Source: Myxococcales bacterium (GTDB lineage Bacteria; Myxococcota_A; Polyangia; Fen-1088). From it: a stretch of 40,616 bases of DNA. Below are positions 35,362 through 40,616 of the stretch, one piece after another (positions within the stretch are counted from its first letter, which is position 1; every line of letters starts with the position of its first letter). The stretch covers positions 47,054 through 87,669 of the forward strand of contig PMLB01000194.1 of NCBI GenBank assembly GCA_003158735.1. The letters are read 5' to 3'. The notes beneath the pieces are model-generated. The model ran no database searches. It was not told the DNA's origin and worked only from the letters and a program-made list of their open reading frames with translations. Both the position numbers and the translations under genes were made by a program.

Positions 35362-37442
35362 GACCCCAGTCCACCAGAAGAACGCGCTTCATTGGCCTTG
35401 CCTGCTGGCTGCTGGCGAGCCTGATTGCCATTCCCCTGGTGGTTGCGCAGCAGTCTTTCTTCCGGGTGGCGCCCGGGCCGCTCAACGAGAGTCACGCTGC
35501 CAATGACAACTCGGAGGGCTGTCCCAAGTGCCACGAGGCCAATCACGGCGTCACAGACGCCAAGTGCCTCGACTGCCATAAGCCCCTCAGAGATGAGCTG
35601 GCCAAACGGCGCGGTCTGCACGCAACCTTCACCGGGACGTGCCTACACTGCCATCCTCAGCACAAGGGGCGAGAGTTCAACATCATCGACTGGAAACACG
35701 CAGGCGGACACGAGACCTTCAACCACACTCAGACGGGGTTCTCGCTCCTCAACGACCACGCCAAGCTCGCCTGCGCCTCCTGCCACACCCGGCGCATGAA
35801 GTCGGGTCGTATCACCTATCTCGGCCTTTCCAAGGATTGCCGCAGCTGCCACAAGAGCGTTCACGGGTTCAGCGAGGCCCAGCTGGCACAGAAGTGCGAC
35901 ACCTGCCATCCCGTGGGTCACGTGCTGAAGGGCATGCTGCTTTCCGCCTGGCTTGAGCCGCACGCCCGGTATTCGGGAACTGCCTTTGACGGTAAGCACC
36001 TGGAACAGCCTTGCACCAAGTGCCACCCCAATGCCCAGATGGCGGGCCGCACCCCGCCGCGCAAGTGTGCCGACTGCCACCGTCCCTTCCATCCAGTGAC
36101 CGCCGACACCGCCAAGTGTACATCCTGCCACTTCACCGGGCGTCCCTGGAAAGAGGCCAAAGTCGACCACCGTCGCTTCGGCTTTGCCCTTCTGGGCAAG
36201 CACCAGACGCTGGACTGTAAGAAATGCCACGGCAAGGGCACGCAGCTGACGTACAGCCAAGGCGGCTGCGTGACCTGTCACCAGCACCGGGGCGTGCACA
36301 AGGGGCAGTTCGCAGACAAGCCATGCTCTGGTTGCCACGTGGAGGGCGGCACGCGCACGCGGGCCTTCACCCACAACAAGGATACGCGCTTCCCGCTCAT
36401 CGGCTTCCACGCCGAGCCCAAGGTGCGCAGCAAGTGCGCCAACTGTCACCAGAACGAGATCTACCGCACCAACAAGCTTGCCTGTGTCGACTGTCACAAG
36501 GACAAGGACAAACACAACGGACAGCTCGGCAACGACTGTTCCAAGTGTCACGCGCCCACCCAGCATTTCAAAGACCTGCGCCTGGTCTGGAAGCACAGCA
36601 AGCGATTCCCGCTGGAAGGCCTGCACAAGACCGCCAAGTGCGAAGGGTGCCACGTCAACGGTCGCTACAAACTGGGCGACGTCACCTGCGTGAACTGCCA
36701 CGAGAAGACGGATCCGCATCGCGGCCAGCTGGGCCGGGACTGTGGCAAGTGTCACCGGCCGGAGAAGGGAGCGCCCAAGTTCAACCACGACCAGATGACC
36801 CATTTCGTGCGCGACGGCGCCCATCGCGATCTGGCCTGCTCCTTCTGCCATCGGCCGCGGCCCGATGCACCGCCGGCTGTGGGCTGGACCAAGAAAGAAA
36901 CGGCTCCGCCGCTGGATCGCCGGTTTCCGCTCATGGGGAAGACCTGCGCGGACTGCCACGCGGATCCGCACCGGGGTTCATCCGGGCTCAAGTGCGACGA
37001 TTGTCACACCACGGCCGATTTCCGCGGCCTCCTCGCAGGCGGCCGAATCAAACCGCGCGACCACGATCAAATCTGGCTGCGCTCGCACGCCAATCTGCCC
37101 TGGGACGAGGACGAGGCCGGAGCCGAAGGACGTGCGTGCTCCCGCTGCCACGCCTCGCCGGTTTGCACCAGCTGCCATCGCTCCCATCCGCCCAAGAGCC
37201 ATACAGCGCTGTGGCGGTTGCGCGGGCACGGACCAGCATCGGCCTTCGATCCCGAGCCTTGCCGCGTGTGTCACCAGCCTGGAATGTGCATTCAGTGCCA
37301 CCGAACCACGGCGCCGCTCAACCACCGTGGCGCCTGGGGCAAGGTGCACGGGTTTGCGGCGGGCAGTTTTGCCAACGACAACTGCTACGTCTGTCACCGG
37401 CGTGCCGATTGCCTGGTGTGTCACCAAGCTCCTCCCCGATAG
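35358..37442 (+). CDS. 27-haem c-type cytochrome, cytochrome c3/c7-like repeats
   Basis: The 694-residue protein has an N-terminal hydrophobic segment (IGLACWLLASLIAIPLVVAQ) that may be a signal or an anchor. I count 27 CXXCH motifs from CPKCH to CLVCH, about one per 26 residues. Repeats of about 70 residues recur: a Phe-x-His strand (FTHNKDTRFPLIGFHAE), a CXXCH, a short Tyr-rich strand, another CXXCH, then KHNGQLGNDCSKCH. The extra His in each unit are likely distal ligands for bis-His haems. The last 130 residues have closer-set motifs. Such density suits a periplasmic electron wire. The ATGA overlap ties it to the TPR gene. Confidence 0.93.
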   Translation: MRPQSTRRTRFIGLACWLLASLIAIPLVVAQQSFFRVAPGPLNESHAANDNSEGCPKCHEANHGVTDAKCLDCHKPLRDELAKRRGLHATFTGTCLHCHPQHKGREFNIIDWKHAGGHETFNHTQTGFSLLNDHAKLACASCHTRRMKSGRITYLGLSKDCRSCHKSVHGFSEAQLAQKCDTCHPVGHVLKGMLLSAWLEPHARYSGTAFDGKHLEQPCTKCHPNAQMAGRTPPRKCADCHRPFHPVTADTAKCTSCHFTGRPWKEAKVDHRRFGFALLGKHQTLDCKKCHGKGTQLTYSQGGCVTCHQHRGVHKGQFADKPCSGCHVEGGTRTRAFTHNKDTRFPLIGFHAEPKVRSKCANCHQNEIYRTNKLACVDCHKDKDKHNGQLGNDCSKCHAPTQHFKDLRLVWKHSKRFPLEGLHKTAKCEGCHVNGRYKLGDVTCVNCHEKTDPHRGQLGRDCGKCHRPEKGAPKFNHDQMTHFVRDGAHRDLACSFCHRPRPDAPPAVGWTKKETAPPLDRRFPLMGKTCADCHADPHRGSSGLKCDDCHTTADFRGLLAGGRIKPRDHDQIWLRSHANLPWDEDEAGAEGRACSRCHASPVCTSCHRSHPPKSHTALWRLRGHGPASAFDPEPCRVCHQPGMCIQCHRTTAPLNHRGAWGKVHGFAAGSFANDNCYVCHRRADCLVCHQAPPR

Positions 37443-37478
37443 GAGAGATAGACTATGTCACACTAGGAGACACGGACC

Positions 37479-39371
37479 ATGGCACAAGAAGCAAGCCACG
37501 CGGTCACAGTCGATGCGCTTCGCTCTTTGGCGGTTTTCTCTGACCTGCCGAGCTCAGCGCTCGATCAACTCTTGCGCGGAAGCCAGGTGCGCCATCTCAA
37601 CCAGCGGCAGCGCCTGTCTTCGTTGGAACGGAGCCAGGGCGAAAACTACTGTTTCGTGCTCTCAGGCGTCGTCGCCATCGCGCTCGACCGAGAGGGCAGG
37701 ACTGTCCCCGCGCGCTCGCGCGACGATCGCTCGTTTGAACACATTGGTTTCTTCGCACCGGGCGAGCTCTTCTCCGACGGTTTTCTCGATTGCCCGCCCG
37801 GCGTGGGAGAGTCGGTGCTCGACTGCATGGCCTCCACCTCGGCCACTTTGCTGGCCACCAGCCGCCCAGCCCTGGCGGCACTCATGGCCCGGCACACGGC
37901 CTGGTCCACGCGGCTCAGACAACAGATCGCAGCTTCGCGAAACTACTTTCTCAGCCAGCAGGAACCCACGCGGCGTCTGGTGCAAGACTTCTTCCTCCGC
38001 CATGGGTTTGCATCCAGCTCGCTGGTGCGGGTGAGCCAGCTCGATCGCTGCCTCGACTGCAACAAGTGCCGAGAGGCATGTGCTAAACGCCATGGGTCCG
38101 CTCGCGGAGTGCGGGCCGGCCTGCGCCTCGGACGTCTGGCCATCCAGCAGGTCTGTCGGCAGTGCGTGGACAAGCCGTGCTTGGTGTCCTGCAAAGTCGA
38201 AGCCCTGGCTCTCGACGAGCACGGTGAGATTCGCATCAGCGGACACTGCACGGGATGCGGCGCTTGCATACGCCAGTGTCCTCACGGCGCCATCTTGACG
38301 GAGCGCTACACCGATGCGGGCCGGAACCGCCAGCGGGCGGTCAAGTGCGATCACTGCGCGGGCTTCGCCGATCGGGCCTGTTTCCGCGCCTGCCCGACTG
38401 GCGCCTTGCTGGAACTTTCGCCCCGGGAGCTGTTCACAGAATCAAGGCCCGGATCCAACGAGAGCGGCCGAACCTTCTCGGGTGTCGCATTTCTCGAAGG
38501 CGTCGCCGAGCATCGTGCCCGGCAAACCCACCGCACTGCCGGCACGGTGGTGGCCACCCTCTTGTTTCTCGCCCTGGCGGCCATCGGCCTCGAGTGCTTC
38601 TTGCGCCGGACTTTGCCCGAGCACAGCCTGCTGGCCGCCATTCTGCCGTGGCTGGGAAGCGCCGAACCGATCGCGTACAGCTCGGGCAAGGGATTCGGCC
38701 ACTGGCTTGGGTACATCGGCACGTCGTTCATGCTGCTGACCTTTCTGTACCCGCTGCATACCCGGCTAGGCCTGCTGAAGAACCTGGGCGCCCAATCCAC
38801 CTGGCTAACTGTCCACCTGTGGGTGGGGTTCATCGGCGCCACGCTCGTCACGTATCATGCCGCGTTCAAGCTCGACCGTTGGGTGGGACTGTCCTGCATC
38901 TCGATGTGGATTGTCGTCGCATCGGGAGCCATCGGCCGCTACCTCTACGGCAAGGTCCACTCGGGCATCGGCCTGGCGAATTTCGAGATGGAATCGCTGT
39001 CGCGCAGTGTCGCCTCGATGGTCGGCCGCCGCAGACCCTCGCGCGCCATACGCATTCTGACCCCCGAGCACGAGGGCGGGACCAAGTCGCACGGGCTGCT
39101 CGTGGTCATGCTATGGCACGAGCTACGCGATTTCGCCGTGCTGCTTTGGCTGCGCGTCGCTGGCCTGGGCGACATTCCCGATCGCAAGGCCCGTCGACCG
39201 GTCCTGCAATTCCTGTCCGACCGGGCCGCGCAGCAACGCACTCGCTGTTACCTGGAAAGCGCCAAGAAGATGCTGCGCCACTGGAATTGGGTTCACATCG
39301 CACTGACCATCATCATGTTCGCCCTGGCTGGCGTGCACATCGCCTACGGGTTCATGTACAAAGCGGTGTGA
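37479..39371 (+). CDS. Fusion: cNMP-binding-like domain, four-cluster ferredoxin, and cytochrome-b-like membrane domain
   Basis: The ATG at 37479 has AGGAG upstream; 630 residues, no signal peptide. Residues about 10-150 form a CRP-type cyclic-nucleotide-binding-like domain (LAVFSDLPSSALDQLLRG, YCFVLSGVVAIALDREG, FFAPGELFSDG); the phosphate-binding cassette is degenerate. About 190-310 carry sixteen cysteines in four groups: CLDCNKCREAC, CRQCVDKPCLVSC, CTGCGACIRQCP and CDHC...CFRACP, the HybA/DmsB pattern. From about 345 there are five membrane segments with paired histidines (FLYPLHTRLG, TVHLWVGFIG, VTYHAAF, HWNWVHIAL, GVHIAYGF), suitable for b-type haem. It likely passes electrons between a cytoplasmic donor or quinones and the cytochromes. 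No helix-turn-helix is present, so it is not a transcription factor. Confidence 0.85.
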   Translation: MAQEASHAVTVDALRSLAVFSDLPSSALDQLLRGSQVRHLNQRQRLSSLERSQGENYCFVLSGVVAIALDREGRTVPARSRDDRSFEHIGFFAPGELFSDGFLDCPPGVGESVLDCMASTSATLLATSRPALAALMARHTAWSTRLRQQIAASRNYFLSQQEPTRRLVQDFFLRHGFASSSLVRVSQLDRCLDCNKCREACAKRHGSARGVRAGLRLGRLAIQQVCRQCVDKPCLVSCKVEALALDEHGEIRISGHCTGCGACIRQCPHGAILTERYTDAGRNRQRAVKCDHCAGFADRACFRACPTGALLELSPRELFTESRPGSNESGRTFSGVAFLEGVAEHRARQTHRTAGTVVATLLFLALAAIGLECFLRRTLPEHSLLAAILPWLGSAEPIAYSSGKGFGHWLGYIGTSFMLLTFLYPLHTRLGLLKNLGAQSTWLTVHLWVGFIGATLVTYHAAFKLDRWVGLSCISMWIVVASGAIGRYLYGKVHSGIGLANFEMESLSRSVASMVGRRRPSRAIRILTPEHEGGTKSHGLLVVMLWHELRDFAVLLWLRVAGLGDIPDRKARRPVLQFLSDRAAQQRTRCYLESAKKMLRHWNWVHIALTIIMFALAGVHIAYGFMYKAV

Positions 39372-39512
39372 ATGCGCGCCACGGCAAGGGTGAGTAGCGG
39401 AATTTCCAATGCACGAATGTCTGCCTGCCATTGGCGTCCCCAAGGTACATACTGACGCAACAGCAACGGCTAGCTTTGGTTTCCTCGCGTCTCGACACAG
39501 GGAGTTTCCTCA

Positions 39513-40532
39513 ATGAAGCCAATCCTTTGCAATTCGGGCCTGGGTCTGCTGCTTGCGCTGCTGTGCTACGGGTGTGTGGGGGATCCTTCCCAGAGTGATT
39601 TTGGCCCCACTATTTTCGGCGGCAAGAGTGGTTCAGGCGGCTCTGCTGGCTCGGGGGGCGCGACAGTTGCTGCGGGCAACGGCGGCTCTGCGAGCTCGGC
39701 TGGTTCCAGTGGCCAAATCCGCTCCGGCGGCGCCACCATCTTCAGTGACTCGTCCAATTCCGCCGGCTCGGCCAGCTCCGGCGGCGACACCAAGTCCGGT
39801 GGCGCCACCAGCCCCGGCGGCACAACCAGCCCCGGCGGTGCAACCAGCTCCGCTGGCTCGATCCACTCCAGTGGCGGCACCAACTCCGGTGGCGCCACTA
39901 GCCCCGGCGGCTCGACCAGCTCGGGCGGCGCTGCCAATTCCGGTGGTGCAGCCAGCTCGGGCGGCGCTACCAACTCGGGCAGCTCGACCCGCTCCGGTGG
40001 CTCGGCTAGCGCCGGTGGCTCGACCAGCCCAGGCGGCTCGACCAGCTCCGGTGGCGCCACCAACTCCGGCGGCGTCGCCAGCTCGACCCGCTCCGGTGGC
40101 TCGACCAACGCCGGTGGCTCGACTAGCGCCGGCGGTTCGACCAGTCGGCCTGACGCCTCGCCCCCAGACACCGGCGGGGGCAACACAAACTGCACTCCGG
40201 TCGCTACCAAGATCATAGCCGCGAAACACTATGCCGGGAAGATCTGCATCAACTGCCACGGCGCCGGAGGCGACTCACCCAGAATCTACGCGGCCGGAAC
40301 CGTCTACAGCACAGCCGCTGGAGGCACGGCGGTAGCCGGCGCCACAGTCAAGATTGGCAACACCACCATGGTCACCGACAAGGGCGGTACGTTCTACACA
40401 AGCTCGGCGGTCACCCTCAGTCCCCCGACGGTGAGCATGTGCCCCAACGCCGACCAGACCATGCCGACCACCCCGACTTCCGCAGACTGCAACGGATGCC
40501 ACACGGCCGGCAGCCGGATTCATCTACCGTGA
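39513..40532 (+). CDS. Stalked di-haem surface lipoprotein
   Basis: The 339-residue protein starts at ATG 39513 with GGGAG upstream. The leader ends LLCYGC/VGD, a lipobox. Residues about 33-220 are a low-complexity Ser/Gly/Ala/Thr stalk (SGGATSPGG units). The C-terminal 110 residues hold two haem motifs, CINCHGAGG and CNGCHTAGS. Between them is a short carboxypeptidase-regulatory-like beta unit (GTAVAGATVKIGNTTMVTDKGGTFYTS). The stalk would push the di-haem head out from the outer membrane. It follows the fusion gene by 141 bp on the same strand, so it may be co-transcribed or have its own promoter. It is convergent with enolase. Confidence 0.87.
   Translation: MKPILCNSGLGLLLALLCYGCVGDPSQSDFGPTIFGGKSGSGGSAGSGGATVAAGNGGSASSAGSSGQIRSGGATIFSDSSNSAGSASSGGDTKSGGATSPGGTTSPGGATSSAGSIHSSGGTNSGGATSPGGSTSSGGAANSGGAASSGGATNSGSSTRSGGSASAGGSTSPGGSTSSGGATNSGGVASSTRSGGSTNAGGSTSAGGSTSRPDASPPDTGGGNTNCTPVATKIIAAKHYAGKICINCHGAGGDSPRIYAAGTVYSTAAGGTAVAGATVKIGNTTMVTDKGGTFYTSSAVTLSPPTVSMCPNADQTMPTTPTSADCNGCHTAGSRIHLP
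39615..40160 (+). repeat. Short tandem-like repeat tract encoding the SGGAT/SGGST stalk
   Basis: Degenerate 12-15 nt units such as tccggtggcgccacca, ggcggctcgaccagc and ccggtggctcgac recur across about 545 bp, all in frame. Near-identical neighbours suggest growth by slippage or recombination, so copy number may vary between strains. Confidence 0.8.
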
Positions 40533-40540
40533 GCGCGGTT

Positions 40541-40616
40541 CTACCGCTTGGCCTTGAATGTCTGGGCCCCCGGATATGTCGCCGCGCCGCCCAACTCCTC
40601 CTCGATGCGCAGCAGC
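40541..40616 (-). CDS. eno: Enolase, C-terminal fragment (runs off the window)
   Basis: The minus strand from the right edge reads LLRIEEELGGAATYPGAQTF then KAKR and a TAG stop at 40541. This is the C-terminus of phosphopyruvate hydratase, the glycolytic enzyme making phosphoenolpyruvate; the LLRIEEELG helix is strongly conserved. Only about 24 residues are present. Its stop is 8 bp from the stop of the convergent stalked lipoprotein gene, leaving almost no room for a terminator between them. Confidence 0.85.
   Translation of the reverse strand, partial: LLRIEEELGGAATYPGAQTFKAKR

Noticed and set aside
35643-36971. 442-residue minus-strand ORF
   Set aside because: Antisense to the 27-haem cytochrome gene; CXXCH codons read on the other strand give a Val/Ala/Gly-rich product without meaning.
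36865-38034. 389-residue plus-strand ORF joining the 27-haem cytochrome and the fusion gene
   Set aside because: It runs out of frame through both genes and has an Arg/Ser/Pro-rich composition with none of their motifs.
39615-40160. Possible CRISPR-like or satellite array in the repeat tract
   Set aside because: Units are degenerate, in frame, without spacers, and encode a Ser/Gly-rich stalk. No cas genes are nearby.

Overview
The window is high-GC bacterial DNA, and I see no rRNA, tRNA, CRISPR array or intact insertion sequence in it. It most resembles Myxococcota or a related former deltaproteobacterial lineage. The evidence is a long Ser/Gly/Thr-rich lipoprotein stalk, a VIT/VWA protein with an AgmX-like tail, Geobacter-type CX4CH/CX2CH haem repeats, a System I cytochrome c maturation operon and many lipoproteins. 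This placement is inferred from gene content; no phylogenetic marker was analysed. Only the C-terminal tail of enolase is present, at the right edge.

Layout. (1) 0.1-6.6 kb: three substrate-binding proteins of three unrelated families surround a TonB-dependent receptor, with no permease or ATPase in the window. (2) 6.7-11.4 kb: a GT-C type membrane glycosyltransferase, then an aldo/keto reductase with two Fe-S motifs, an O-methyltransferase-like protein and a DUF4337 protein. (3) 11.8-15.8 kb: a 1336-residue modular surface lipoprotein with carboxypeptidase-regulatory, fibronectin-like and HYR repeats. (4) 16.1-20.0 kb, mostly minus strand: an amino-acid permease, a PilZ protein, and an iron-type alcohol dehydrogenase coupled to an LsrG-like monooxygenase. 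(5) 20.0-21.6 kb: a GC-rich intergenic block with inverted repeats, DedA, and a DUF3788-like protein. (6) 21.6-27.4 kb: a cytochrome c maturation operon (ccmF, an extra periplasmic protein, ccmA, ccmB, ccmC, ccmD). ccmE, ccmG and ccmH are not in the window. (7) 27.4-31.3 kb: two secreted proteins that share a C-terminal domain and a duplicated upstream element, separated by a Phd/PIN toxin-antitoxin pair. (8) 31.9-40.5 kb: a tightly packed operon encoding an outer-membrane barrel, a lipoprotein multihaem cytochrome, a TPR protein, a 27-haem cytochrome and a cNMP-binding/4x[4Fe-4S]/cytochrome-b-like fusion, followed by a stalked di-haem lipoprotein.

Main interpretation. Region 8 has the parts expected of a trans-envelope electron conduit: an inner-membrane redox module, a long periplasmic haem wire, a barrel, an outer-membrane cytochrome lipoprotein and a stalked surface cytochrome. 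The upstream ccm genes would supply haem attachment. The individual protein classes follow known families. Their assembly into one conduit is inferred from operon structure and is the most interesting candidate system here. The CRP-like/Fe-S/membrane fusion is its most unusual component.
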